The notes: a model not told the origin generated them from the sequence alone. A stretch of DNA of 60,303 bases from Saprospiraceae bacterium (GCA_026982695.1 JALSGS010000027.1:1-60303), one strand, 5' to 3'. Positions 29,301 through 37,434 are shown, numbered from the stretch's first letter. Translations and numbers: made by a program.

Positions 29301-31006
29301 ATCTACAAAACGCACCGCAGGTCGTGGCATATATCGACCCCACTGGTCAACTGGTTTTGATTACCAAGGTGGATAGTGACACGATGTATGCGCGTTATCC
29401 GTTGCAAATAGAGGTTTTTGGATCCATGGCGGGTTTGAATGACCCTACGACCCGATATCTCGAATCTTTTGAGTATCCAGCTACGGCAGCACGTACGCAT
29501 TTGCGCGTAGAGCTGGGCAATGCCGTGGCTTTGGGTATCCAAAAGTACGATGAACTGGCGTTTACTGCTACAGATGCCGATGGGAACACTTCAGAGTTTT
29601 CACTTACGATGGTAGATAGCGTAGATGTGGTGGGGGGGCTGGATTTTGGCGATGCCCCTCAGGTCAGTGCTGGCCAGTTGCCTGTCCCCTTTGGTTATCC
29701 TACGCAAATAGACAAAGATGGTGCACGACATGGAGGCATTTATCACATTCGTCTGGGCAGTGCACTAGATGTAGAAGGCAATGGCCAATCTTCGCCGATG
29801 GCTGATGGCGACGATTTGAGTGGCAACGACGATGAAGAGGGTATTCGCTTTCATGCTCCCGTATTTTCCCCGTATGCTTATGCCACTACTCAGCCACTGC
29901 CCATATTGTCTCCAGGGCCACAGTCCCTGAATGCACAGGCTAGTGTTGGGGGGTACCTCAATGCATGGATCGACTTCAACCGCGATGGCGATTGGGATGA
30001 TCCGTTTGAGCACGTCATCATAGAGCGTTTTATATCGCCTTTGCCACTGAATTCAGTGGTGAGCTTCATGGTGCCTAGCGATATAGAAGAAGGACTCTCA
30101 GTAATGCGCGTGCGCTTTTGCACCAAGGCAGGCGCAGGAGCTACTGTTACAGGTATGGCGCCTGATGGCGAGGTAGAGGATTATTTAGTGGAACTGCGTA
30201 ATACCACATCGATGCCTATGATCGACTTTGGCGACGCACCAGATGATTCCGAAATGTATACCTACCCCACGTTGTTGGATAATGCTGCTTATCCGGCGGC
30301 GGGGCATATACTAGGCAATATGTGGTTGGGAGATGCGATAGATGCTGAGGGAAATGGTCAGCCCGATAGCTTGGCACTTGGTGATGGTGCTGATGACGAC
30401 GGGGTAAGCCTTCCAGCGATAGTAATGCCGGGCCAGGAAGTAGTGCTGCAGGTGACTACTGCTGGAGAGATGGGATATTTCAATATGTGGGTTGATTTCA
30501 ATCGCGATGGTGATTGGGAAGATACGCTGGAACACGTCATTATAGACACACTGCTCGAGGGTGGTTTGTCACATGTGCTGCAGTTCAATGTGCCCGATAG
30601 TGCTGCATTGGGGCGGACTTATGTGCGTTGTCGGTTGAGTGCAACAGACAGTATTTCGTTTTGGGGCATTGTGCCTAACGGTGAAGTGGAAGATTATGCG
30701 ATTGATATACAAGAGGCTACGGCTGTGTCACCAGATCCTTCTTCAACGCGTTTGTCTTGGCAGATTGTGCCCAACCCTTCTGACGGCTATACGGTCATAC
30801 ACTACGAGCTACGGCAGAGATCCTATGTGCGCTTGCGCATATGTGATGCATGGGGGCGCGTGCTGGCTACCTTGGTTAATAGCTCACAAACGGCTGGCAA
30901 ATACAAAGTGGCTTTTGATGGATCGCATTTGCCGGAAGGCCTCTATTGGTGTGTGTGGCAGATAGATGACGTGCGTTTTGTCGGTAAGGTGTTATTAATG
31001 CGCTGA
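26372..31006 (+). CDS. Large secreted mosaic protein: HAF repeats, CSLREA/beta-helix, two GEVED domains, T9SS sorting domain
   Basis: This 1544-residue protein starts with a signal peptide (hydrophobic stretch ILFCLIGCVSLCVG, cleavage near SGQ). Residues about 36-345 hold HAF-type repeats, each with a VSADGQVVVGxA unit followed by RAFRW and LGTLGG. From about 353 a CSLREA-like segment (VNATGDLPDQ, CTLRAALQEAN) leads into a right-handed beta-helix region with repeated NLISGN/NYIGTN turns (to about 1000). Two GEVED modules start at about 1090 and 1283 (DFGDAP, DFNRDGDW, GEVEDY). The C-terminal ~85 residues are a type A T9SS sorting domain (IVPNPSDGY, DAWGR, LPEGLYWCVW). It is likely an exported surface or matrix protein; no enzyme motif was seen. 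Confidence 0.9.
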   Translation: MQVVEFIKQTWSAISRSILFCLIGCVSLCVGPVSGQTVVWLGTFGGTQSQAYDVSADGQVVVGWAYDAVGNRRAFRWTTATGMQDLGTLGGLQSQANAVSADGQVVVGEAYNASGDRRAFRWTPSSGMQDLGEGIAYDVSADGQVVVGWMWFMGAQQAFRWTSTSGVQFLSGLPNGGVTIAYGVSPDGQWVVGVAYDENGEERAVRWSTSGAILDIGTLGGTWAEATDVADDATVVGRATLTTGYYRAFRWQSQSGMVDLGVLTGTFLSRAYAVSQDGQTVVGTSFGGPFYAFRWTPADGMENLNDVYSGVLGNSVLAEALGLSDDGQYIVGWGHQSGVGVRAFLLQPSAGLVVNATGDLPDQQIGDGQCSTGQTVMINGMAVPECTLRAALQEANAQSGSDEITFDIPTSDPNYDPITQVWTISPTSPLPVVTDAVIIDALTQPGAQANSIAADDTTKGHLNADLKIVLSGVQAGSASGLVLQSHNQSEIRGLVINGFLQDGIRIEGGGAHRILGNYIGTNAAGTARQPNHAGGIRISNSTANWVGGYLPHERNLISGNGVANQGGGVRIENGATQNIVVHNLIGTDAMGQSSLYNSAYGVLLTDDGTVENIVANNLIAGNEDPDFNSTDCAGAGVKMANGASGNGLYRNYIGTNTAGTGAVPNTEGVCVTLAGNANWIEGNIISGNAGRGIWITGQSAMPNRESRSTLIDSNFIGVARTTNLLGLAWHPLSNNQEGIALSSGPMSQITDNLIGGNGSHGIYGQSQIEDVAIEGNEIVGNGGWGVYLNNLRRVTIRRNGIGDQKPTNSSWQGAGGTLTGPPQPVNINWQAILSNQLGGLKLEGVRKATVGGNDYLADGNNIMAALPQINAVQLMTADSNTFRRNVFAGFGQGQYGVLVHNSSDNTFEEDAAFAFDTGIFVSAEDGQQARRNRITKCVFFDMCVPLLSCFGIGLDGGQIFGPDPTNDSGDADSGPNNLQNAPQVVAYIDPTGQLVLITKVDSDTMYARYPLQIEVFGSMAGLNDPTTRYLESFEYPATAARTHLRVELGNAVALGIQKYDELAFTATDADGNTSEFSLTMVDSVDVVGGLDFGDAPQVSAGQLPVPFGYPTQIDKDGARHGGIYHIRLGSALDVEGNGQSSPMADGDDLSGNDDEEGIRFHAPVFSPYAYATTQPLPILSPGPQSLNAQASVGGYLNAWIDFNRDGDWDDPFEHVIIERFISPLPLNSVVSFMVPSDIEEGLSVMRVRFCTKAGAGATVTGMAPDGEVEDYLVELRNTTSMPMIDFGDAPDDSEMYTYPTLLDNAAYPAAGHILGNMWLGDAIDAEGNGQPDSLALGDGADDDGVSLPAIVMPGQEVVLQVTTAGEMGYFNMWVDFNRDGDWEDTLEHVIIDTLLEGGLSHVLQFNVPDSAALGRTYVRCRLSATDSISFWGIVPNGEVEDYAIDIQEATAVSPDPSSTRLSWQIVPNPSDGYTVIHYELRQRSYVRLRICDAWGRVLATLVNSSQTAGKYKVAFDGSHLPEGLYWCVWQIDDVRFVGKVLLMR

Positions 31007-31021
31007 GCGCCATAGCTCAGC
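31002..31021. terminator. Palindrome shared by two convergent genes
   Basis: GCTGAGC (31002-31008) and GCTCAGC (31015-31021) pair around a 6-nt loop. Each arm contains the TGA stop of one gene: 31004-31006 on plus, 31019-31017 on minus. There is no T run, so terminator activity is uncertain. Confidence 0.5.
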
Positions 31022-31649
31022 ATATCTCGATCCACAGCGTGCCGTCTTTGCAGCTGGGTGGGTTAGTCAGCTCAATGGCTAATGACGGTAACAAAGGGCG
31101 TAAGGCGTTGATGAGCCATAATCGAGTAGCCTCGAAAAGGCTGGCGATGCGGAGGGGGGCTTGCCGTATTTGGCCTTTTGCCAGTAGTGTGGCGCGCATG
31201 GTGCCGGCCAGTAGCGGTGTTTGTGGTGTGTAATATTGCCCTTTGATTTCGAGTACGATGTTGGCAATAGTCGAGTCGGTCAGCCATCCATTCTGGATGA
31301 TGAGCAAGTCGTCGGCTTGTGGATAGCGCACTTTGAGTGCTTCGAGTGCGGTGCGGTCGGCTGCTTTCCACGGGTAGCGCAACTCGGGTGCTGGTACGAT
31401 GGCCAGGCGATGCATGGCTTGTCGCTGGTAGGGGCTGAATGTGACTTGGCGGATGGCGTGGTCGTACAAAACGCGACACTTCCACAGCCCTTTCCGAGCA
31501 TCGGTTGGCAGTTGCAGGCTGTGCGCAAGGCTGGGGATAGCGGCTTGTGGATAGTGGTGGCGTATTGTTGTAGCTATGCGCTTTTGATGTCGTTGTAGAT
31601 GCCAGAATTGTCCTTGTTCTACGCGTATCGTTTCGAGCCATCTGCTCAT
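31017..31649 (-). CDS. pabC: Class IV aminotransferase, probable aminodeoxychorismate lyase
   Basis: This 210-residue PLP enzyme of fold type IV shows the expected parts: an N-terminal R...H segment (LQRHQKRIATTIRHHY), a Lys in TALEALKVRYPQADD that suits the PLP-binding position, the following LIIQNGWLTDSTIANIV segment (the usual E-x-x-x-x-N motif is D-S-T-I-A-N here), and a C-terminal LAGTMRATLLAKG. It is shorter than BCAT-type enzymes and overlaps the upstream pabB by 4 bp. This context argues for release of 4-aminobenzoate from aminodeoxychorismate in folate synthesis. The specificity is inferred from context. Confidence 0.75.
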   Translation of the reverse strand: MSRWLETIRVEQGQFWHLQRHQKRIATTIRHHYPQAAIPSLAHSLQLPTDARKGLWKCRVLYDHAIRQVTFSPYQRQAMHRLAIVPAPELRYPWKAADRTALEALKVRYPQADDLLIIQNGWLTDSTIANIVLEIKGQYYTPQTPLLAGTMRATLLAKGQIRQAPLRIASLFEATRLWLINALRPLLPSLAIELTNPPSCKDGTLWIEIC

Positions 31650-32716
31650 GTGTACGTACTGGTTTGGGTTGTTTGCCGCAAAGGCAGATATACTTTGGCA
31701 ATCAGTTCTTCGTATTCTTTTTCTAATACAGAATTGGTTGTGATGCCGCCTCCACTTTTGTAGATAAGGCCCTCAGACGTTTGTTCAATAAAGCGGATGA
31801 GCACAGCACTGTACAGCGATTGGCCGTCAAAGATGCCTGCAATGCCAGTGTAGTAGCCGCGCGCATACGGCTCAACTTCTTCGATGAGCTCCACAGTACG
31901 GCGTTTGGGTGCACCTGTTACCGAGCCGGCGGGCAATAGTGTTGCCAAAATGTGGCCTAGACGGTGCGGCCAGTTGGGGGACAAGGAGCCACAAATTTCA
32001 GAGCTGGCTTGCCATAGTGGACCTTGCCGAGTGGGTACGAGTTCGAGGTAGCGCAGTTGCCGTACGTGCACGTTACTGGCCAACTGTGACAGATCGTTGC
32101 GCAGTAGATCGACGATTGTCATGTGCTCGGAGCGTTCCTTTTCATCTGCCAACAGGCGGGCACGGGCATAGGGCAGGCGAGCATCAATAGTGCCTTTCAT
32201 AGGATAGGTCGAGATTGTTTGCCCTTGGATACACACGAACTTTTCTGGAGAGAACACTGTGAAATGGTCGCGCCACCATAACCGACACCAGGCTTCGCTG
32301 TGCGCAAAGATCGAGTATAGGCTTAGGTCGGTAGTGAGTTTTGTGGGCCATGTGAGGTTGATGAGATAGGAATCACCCCGATGCAGTGCTGCTTGTACCA
32401 GCTCGAATGCTTGTGCATAGCGGGCAAAAGATGGAGGTGAGATCTGCCAGCAATAGTGCCCTTCGAATGGGCGAGCTGGCGGGCAGTTGCTCCACGGGCC
32501 AATCTGATATTGCAGGATATTGGGATCGATGTGATCGAGTGGCCATAGCATTGGGCGCATGCCCTTGAAGTCAATCAAAAAGAGAAATGGCTGCCGTGCT
32601 CGGCCCCATTGGTTACATTGGGAGATAAAGGGTTGTGGCAGCAATAAAGTAGCTACTTCTTTTCCGCGATGTGGCATGGATGCAAAAGTATGCGTATCAT
32701 TAGCCATGGTGAGCAT
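31646..32716 (-). CDS. pabB: Aminodeoxychorismate synthase component I
   Basis: This 356-residue protein has the chorismate-binding domain of the anthranilate/PABA synthase family: SYLINLTWPTKL, the MKGTIDA region, the DLLRNDLSQ motif, PAGSVTGAPK, and the C-terminal YYTGIAGIFDG and YKSGGGITTNS segments. The short N-terminal domain and the partner pabC-like gene overlapping its 3' end favour PabB over TrpE. It makes 4-amino-4-deoxychorismate from chorismate and ammonia. The glutamine amidotransferase PabA is not in the window. An alternative ATG lies three codons in (32707). Confidence 0.87.
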   Translation of the reverse strand: MLTMANDTHTFASMPHRGKEVATLLLPQPFISQCNQWGRARQPFLFLIDFKGMRPMLWPLDHIDPNILQYQIGPWSNCPPARPFEGHYCWQISPPSFARYAQAFELVQAALHRGDSYLINLTWPTKLTTDLSLYSIFAHSEAWCRLWWRDHFTVFSPEKFVCIQGQTISTYPMKGTIDARLPYARARLLADEKERSEHMTIVDLLRNDLSQLASNVHVRQLRYLELVPTRQGPLWQASSEICGSLSPNWPHRLGHILATLLPAGSVTGAPKRRTVELIEEVEPYARGYYTGIAGIFDGQSLYSAVLIRFIEQTSEGLIYKSGGGITTNSVLEKEYEELIAKVYLPLRQTTQTSTYT

Positions 32717-32719
32717 TTG

Positions 32720-33388
32720 TCATGTTATTAGATGGGCAATCCATTCAGTAGTGCGTTGTATGATCAAGTCCCATACTTGTGTTTGTGTGATACTGCTGCG
32801 CTTCAACACTTTGAAGCTGTGGTCAGCTGAGTCGATAAGCACTATTTCTGCCTGAGGCAATGTAGTTAGATGCTGTTGTACAAGTGCAACTTGTGCTAAT
32901 GCGTCTCGCGTACCTTGGAAGAATAGCATCGGATGTGTAATATGGGGGAGGTGTGCAGCGCGCAATTGATCGGGCCTACCTGGTGGGTGCAGCGGATAGC
33001 CGTAGCATATCAAGCCCTTTACTTCGGGAATTGGCCTTTCGGCAAATAGCACAGAGAGCATGCGCCCGCCATAGGATTTGCCACCGGCAAAAATCGGTAG
33101 TTCCTCGGCCCATTGTTTGGCTTGTGCCAAAACTGTTTCCCATGTGGCTGTGGCTCGTGCAGTCCGGTCGGGTATCTTTTTCCCTTCAGTCATATAGGGG
33201 AAATTAAAGCGAAGTGTGGCAATACCATTTTCCGAAAGGCCAGTGCACAAAGTTTCGAAGAAAGTGTGTGTCATGGGTGCACCTGCGCCGTGACCGAGCA
33301 CCAACAAGGCGTGTGCTCGAGGTGGTCTTTGCATTATAGCAGGCAAGTGTACAACTTTTGTACCTTCTGAAAACGTTATTTGCATCAT
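32720..33388 (-). CDS. Alpha/beta hydrolase, TEX30/KANL3-like family
   Basis: This 222-residue protein has a compact alpha/beta hydrolase fold: the oxyanion region LVLGHGAGAPM (about 29-39), the nucleophile elbow GGKSYGG (S105), the acid Asp in QGTRDA (D162) and the catalytic His in SADHSFK (H190). The GKSYGGR elbow is typical of the TEX30/COG3571 group, whose substrate is unknown. An open frame extends 159 codons further, but that part is antisense to the DUF4292 gene and lacks hydrolase character. Start is MMQITF at 33388 or 33385. A -7 box (TACCTTTG) lies upstream on the minus strand at 33429-33422. Confidence 0.85.
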   Translation of the reverse strand: MMQITFSEGTKVVHLPAIMQRPPRAHALLVLGHGAGAPMTHTFFETLCTGLSENGIATLRFNFPYMTEGKKIPDRTARATATWETVLAQAKQWAEELPIFAGGKSYGGRMLSVLFAERPIPEVKGLICYGYPLHPPGRPDQLRAAHLPHITHPMLFFQGTRDALAQVALVQQHLTTLPQAEIVLIDSADHSFKVLKRSSITQTQVWDLIIQRTTEWIAHLIT

Positions 33389-34193
33389 GATAAAAACTAA
33401 CTCGGTTAGTCGGTGGATGTGCAAAGGTAAAATGCAGGTAGGGCTATTTCTGGTCATGGTGGCTTTAGCTACAATGGGGTGCCACTCGGCCACACGAGTC
33501 CGACGCACTTTGCTAAAAAAGTCGTACACGGCCTCAGAAGTATTGCAGCAGATGGGGCGCCACCAGCTGCGTGCCGAGTGGTTGAGTGCCAAAGCGCGTA
33601 TTGATTGGGTAGGTCCAGAGGGTAGCCAACAAGTTAGTGCTATTGTGCGAGGCCGGCGCGATAGCGTGCTTATGTGGGTGTTTAGGAAGTACAATATAGA
33701 AGTAGCGCGCCTATTGCTTCGACCCGATAGCGTATTTCTCATCGACAGGCTCAATAAGCAATATTTGGCTGCTGATTTTGCATGGGTGCGCCGTCGGTTA
33801 GGGCTGCCCTTTGGCTTTCGCGAGTGGCAAATGTTGCTGTGGGGCAATCCTGTCTTTTTGGGCAAAACATTTCATGTGCGCCCCGATAGTACGATGTATG
33901 TGCTTGAGTCCAAGGGGCAGCGTTTCGAGGGCAGTTGGTGGTGTGCACCGTCTACGTGGCGTTTGCATAAAATGCGTTTGTACGACCCGATGCGCGATGA
34001 GGAGTTGATTTATCGGCTCGAGCGGTGGCAACCAATGGCTGATGGAATGCTTTTTTCCTATTTTCGTAATTTGGAAGTGTTCACGCCGACTACTGGATTT
34101 TGGCAAGTTACGGTCGCGTTTTCCAAGGTGGAAGTGGATAAACCCAAAACGATAAAATTTGATATTCCGAAGCATTATACACAGGTGGAGTAA
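33387..34193 (+). CDS. DUF4292 family lipoprotein
   Basis: This protein of up to 268 residues matches the DUF4292 pattern: an N-terminal hydrophobic signal ending in a Cys (LFLVMVALATMGC, a weak lipobox), then a beta-rich LolA-like domain (SAKARIDWVGPEGSQQVSAIVRGRRDSVLMW). Family members are envelope lipoproteins of Bacteroidota and often precede an EnvC/M23 gene, as here. Function is not established; LolA-like folds bind lipids. The start may be 33387 or the in-frame ATG at 33417, which gives a more normal lipoprotein signal. The 33387 ATG overlaps the start of the divergent hydrolase gene. The 3' end overlaps the next gene by 35 bp. Confidence 0.8.
   Translation: MIKTNSVSRWMCKGKMQVGLFLVMVALATMGCHSATRVRRTLLKKSYTASEVLQQMGRHQLRAEWLSAKARIDWVGPEGSQQVSAIVRGRRDSVLMWVFRKYNIEVARLLLRPDSVFLIDRLNKQYLAADFAWVRRRLGLPFGFREWQMLLWGNPVFLGKTFHVRPDSTMYVLESKGQRFEGSWWCAPSTWRLHKMRLYDPMRDEELIYRLERWQPMADGMLFSYFRNLEVFTPTTGFWQVTVAFSKVEVDKPKTIKFDIPKHYTQVE
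33422..33429 (-). promoter_or_regulatory. -7 box (TACCTTTG) for the hydrolase gene
   Basis: Read on the minus strand the box is TACCTTTG, matching TAnnTTTG, 33 bp before the hydrolase ATG. It lies inside the 5' coding part of the divergent DUF4292 gene. No clear -33 element was found. Confidence 0.5.
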
Positions 34194-35376
34194 GAAGAGT
34201 GTGTTGGCAGTAGTATGTGTGTTGCTTGTAGCAGGAGGGGGTGCGCAGTCGCGTCAGGAACTCGAACTGCGTCGTAAGGCACTGGAGCAAAAGATTCGGC
34301 ACACGCATAAGATCCTGCAAGAAACGCGTGCCAATAAGGACGCTACCCTTCAGCAAGTCCTAACGCTTCAACGGCAGATTCGTCAGCGCGAAGCACTTAT
34401 AGCGATCCTGCACCAGGAGCTCGAACTGCTGGAGTGGCGTATGAGTCGCACGGTAGAAGTTGTCAACTCGCTGCAAAGCGATTTGCGCCTGCTCAAAGAA
34501 GAATATGCCCGGATGCTGCAATTAGCTTGGCGCCAAAAATTGCAGCATACACCCTTGCTCTTTTTGTTCTCGGCCAACAACTTCAACCAATTGTTTTTGC
34601 GCTGGCAGTATCTGCGTCAATATGAAGTATATCGCCAGCGGCAAGCTCAGCTCATCGAGTCGACGCGTCAGACACTGGCTCACAAACTCCAGATATTGGA
34701 AACACGTCGCAAGGAAAAACAACAGTTGTTGCGCCAGGCCGAGCGCCAGGCTCAGCTACTTGCTTATGAAGTACGCGAACACAAAGCACTGTTGGCCAAC
34801 CTCCAAAATGATGAAGTGCGCCTGCGCCAGCAATTAGAGCGGCAACAACGCGATCGCGAAAAGCTCAATCGCGCCATAGAAGCACTTATCAGGGAAGAAA
34901 TGACGCGACGAGAAGCTCAGTTGCGGCGCGCAGCTCCTAGCAAAGCACCTTCCTCAAAAAAGGCGCACTCGCGTAGCTTTGCCCAACTCAAAAAACGCCT
35001 GCCCTGGCCCGCTGAAGGCACTGTAGTACGACCTTTTGGCAAACAGCCTCATCCTTCGTTAGCACACGTGATAATAGAAAACAACGGCATTGACATTCGC
35101 ACCCAAAAGGGAAGCCAAGTGCGCGCAGTATATTCAGGTAAAGTTGTAGCTACCAGTTTTGTACCAGGCAGTGGCTACTTAGTGCTGATTGCCCATGGCG
35201 AGTGGTTCACCGTCTACTCCAATCTTGATGAAGTAATTGTGGAAAAAGATCAGTCTGTCCAAACAGGCGATATACTTGGTCGAGTAGCTATTAACCCTAC
35301 TGATGATACTTCCGTACTGCATTTTGAGCTATGGCATGGCAAACAAAAACAAGACCCCGCTCAATGGCTTAAATAA
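34159..35376 (+). CDS. EnvC-like murein hydrolase activator (coiled coil plus degenerate LytM/M23 domain)
   Basis: This protein of about 405 residues has an N-terminal signal (SVLAVVCVLLVAGGGAQS), a long coiled coil rich in Gln, Arg, Leu and Glu (about 30-265), a Ser/Lys linker, and a C-terminal LytM domain (from about 290). Metal ligands of active M23 peptidases are missing: the usual HxGxD is NNGID, and the HxxHL-like motif is YSNLD. Only the final HFELW keeps a His. This is how EnvC-type activators look, so it probably activates an amidase during cell separation instead of cutting peptidoglycan. The start is a TTG at 34159, giving a positive n-region; GTG 34201 is an alternative. It overlaps the DUF4292 gene by 35 bp. 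Confidence 0.85.
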   Translation: MIFRSIIHRWSKKSVLAVVCVLLVAGGGAQSRQELELRRKALEQKIRHTHKILQETRANKDATLQQVLTLQRQIRQREALIAILHQELELLEWRMSRTVEVVNSLQSDLRLLKEEYARMLQLAWRQKLQHTPLLFLFSANNFNQLFLRWQYLRQYEVYRQRQAQLIESTRQTLAHKLQILETRRKEKQQLLRQAERQAQLLAYEVREHKALLANLQNDEVRLRQQLERQQRDREKLNRAIEALIREEMTRREAQLRRAAPSKAPSSKKAHSRSFAQLKKRLPWPAEGTVVRPFGKQPHPSLAHVIIENNGIDIRTQKGSQVRAVYSGKVVATSFVPGSGYLVLIAHGEWFTVYSNLDEVIVEKDQSVQTGDILGRVAINPTDDTSVLHFELWHGKQKQDPAQWLK

Positions 35377-35474
35377 AAATAAATCAATTTGGCTTTTGAG
35401 CTGTTAGCCATGTACGTTTTGACGCGATTTATCGTACGAATGTGTATTTGCAAAAAAACGCGAAAAACACCTGA

Positions 35475-36692
35475 ATGAGTAACAACAACTGGACTTTAGG
35501 CGAAAAGGCACGCATTGGTGCTAAAAAAGAGGAAGAGCGAGCAATCTTAGTGGGGTTAGTCACGCGCGCCCAATCGGAAGGGCAAGTGGATGAATACCTC
35601 GATGAACTCGAATTTTTGGTGCTGACAGCTGGGGCACGTACCGTCAAGCGCTTTGTACAAAAACTACCTCATCCCGATCCGCGCACTTTTATAGGTAGCG
35701 GCAAGCTTGAAGAGATTCGCCAATACATCGAAGCTCATCCCGAAGTTGACTTGGTCGTATTCGACGATGACTTATCGGGCAAGCAAGTAGCGCTGATCGA
35801 GAAAGCTTTGAAGCGAAAAATCGTAGATCGTTCTACGCTTATTCTCGACATCTTTGCCCGAAGGGCACAGACCGCACAGGCCAAGGCACAAGTAGAACTT
35901 GCTCAAATGCAATACTTGCTACCCCGCCTGCGGGGCCTTTGGACGCATCTGGAACGCCAGCGCGGTGGCATTGGCATGCGAGGTCCGGGTGAAAAAGAAA
36001 TTGAAACAGACCGTCGCATCGTGCGCGATAAGATTGCCATGCTTAAAAAGCGCCTCCAAAAGATTGATCAGCAAAACACCACCCGACGCAAACAACGAGG
36101 AGCGTTGATCCGCGTCGCGCTCGTAGGTTATACTAATGTGGGCAAGTCTACACTGATGAATCGACTAAGCAAGTCGGAAGTGTTTGCGGAAAACAAGCTG
36201 TTTGCCACACTCGATACTACCGTGCGTAAAGTGGCCTACGAAGGCGTGCCTTTTTTGTTATCGGATACAGTGGGCTTTATACGAAAGCTGCCTCATCACC
36301 TTATCGAGAGTTTCAAAAGCACCTTAGACGAAGTACGCGAGAGCGATATACTACTTCACGTAGTAGATGTCGCGCATCCTGCTTTTGAGGAGCATATTGC
36401 TACAGTAAGAGAAACACTATCAGAACTGGGAGTAGGGGAAAAACCCGTGCTCATGGTGTTCAATAAAATGGATTTATATCGCCAACGCCATTTCGATGAG
36501 TTACTCACACCCCAAGAGCAAGCCGAGATTGAACGCGAACTGCACGAAGGGCTTAGCCGCCGGTATGGCCAAAATAACGTCTTTGTATCGGCCGTTACAG
36601 GCGAGCACATCGATGAGCTGCGCGGCCGTGTGCTCGACATGGTCAAGCAGCAATATCACGTGCGCTACCCTTACCGAGCACAGCGGTGGTGA
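35475..36692 (+). CDS. hflX: GTPase HflX
   Basis: This 405-residue protein has the HflX N-terminal domain (FIGSGKLEEI, VVFDDDLSGKQ, DRSTLILDIFARRAQT), the glycine-rich linker (RGGIGMRGPGEKEIETDRR), and a TRAFAC-type G domain: GYTNVGKST P-loop (about 217-225), DTVGF (G3) and NKMD (G4). HflX splits stalled or stressed ribosomes. It is full length. A -7-like TATTTG lies upstream but does not match TAnnTTTG exactly. Confidence 0.95.
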   Translation: MSNNNWTLGEKARIGAKKEEERAILVGLVTRAQSEGQVDEYLDELEFLVLTAGARTVKRFVQKLPHPDPRTFIGSGKLEEIRQYIEAHPEVDLVVFDDDLSGKQVALIEKALKRKIVDRSTLILDIFARRAQTAQAKAQVELAQMQYLLPRLRGLWTHLERQRGGIGMRGPGEKEIETDRRIVRDKIAMLKKRLQKIDQQNTTRRKQRGALIRVALVGYTNVGKSTLMNRLSKSEVFAENKLFATLDTTVRKVAYEGVPFLLSDTVGFIRKLPHHLIESFKSTLDEVRESDILLHVVDVAHPAFEEHIATVRETLSELGVGEKPVLMVFNKMDLYRQRHFDELLTPQEQAEIERELHEGLSRRYGQNNVFVSAVTGEHIDELRGRVLDMVKQQYHVRYPYRAQRW

Positions 36693-36759
36693 ACCCTACC
36701 TGGCCAGCATAGTATCTTCACAACTTTGTAGCGAGTGATCATATGCGTATAGATGTGGT

Positions 36760-37359
36760 GTGAAAAATGCAGATCACATAGCAGCAGTCATGTTAGCGGC
36801 AGGTATGTCGTGTCGATTGGGCCAGCCCAAGCAATTGCTTCGTGTGAGAAGTGAGCCGCTGGTGCGTTGGCAGCTGCGCAAACTGCTGGCCTCAGACTAC
36901 CACCCAGTAGGTGTGGTCGTGGGGGCTGAGTCCGGGCGCGTGATGCAAGTACTCAAAGGTTTACCCGTTCAGTTTATCCACAATCCCGACTATATGCAGG
37001 GAATAGGTACTTCAGTTGCCACAGCTGCTCGTTGGGTGAAACAACTTCGGCCGATGCCGGCTGCCTTGTTGCTCACCGTATGTGATCAACTCTTCCTTTC
37101 CACACACCTATTGGATCAAATGCGTGCTCGTTGGCTGGAAGTGCAACCGCAGGCAATAGTTTGTCGGTATACAGTAGGCAAAGGCGTCCCAGCGCTTTTT
37201 GCTGCAAGTTGCTTTGACGATTTGGCCAAATGCGATGGAGCCCAAGGGGCTAAACAAGTATGGAATAAGCTGTCTCATGTGATCGAGATGTCTTTTCCCA
37301 AGGGCCAAATCGATCTGGATCAGCCTGAAGATCTCCATTGGCTCGACCAGCTGCCTTAA
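36760..37359 (+). CDS. MobA-like NTP transferase (MocA/molybdenum cofactor family)
   Basis: This 199-residue protein has the nucleotidyltransferase start AAVMLAAGMSCRLGQPKQLL, the HNPDYMQGIGTSVATA segment and a VCDQLF metal/substrate motif in the place of the usual D-Q-P. It resembles MocA-type enzymes that transfer CMP or another nucleotide to molybdopterin, often partnered with a xanthine-dehydrogenase-like system. No such partner gene is in the window. The GTG at 36760 is needed to keep the first beta strand; the ATG at 36790 would cut into the LAAG motif. Confidence 0.78.
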   Translation: MKNADHIAAVMLAAGMSCRLGQPKQLLRVRSEPLVRWQLRKLLASDYHPVGVVVGAESGRVMQVLKGLPVQFIHNPDYMQGIGTSVATAARWVKQLRPMPAALLLTVCDQLFLSTHLLDQMRARWLEVQPQAIVCRYTVGKGVPALFAASCFDDLAKCDGAQGAKQVWNKLSHVIEMSFPKGQIDLDQPEDLHWLDQLP

Positions 37360-37434
37360 ACAATTGCACCGACAATTTGTTCACGAAAGTGAAAGGTTAA
37401 TCGCATTTGTCACCTGCATTGAGTGCGAGCAATT

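Noticed and set aside
33389-33865. Long N-terminal extension of the alpha/beta hydrolase on the minus strand
   Set aside because: It is antisense to the DUF4292 gene, has no hydrolase character, and the -7 box and MMQITF start give a normal protein.
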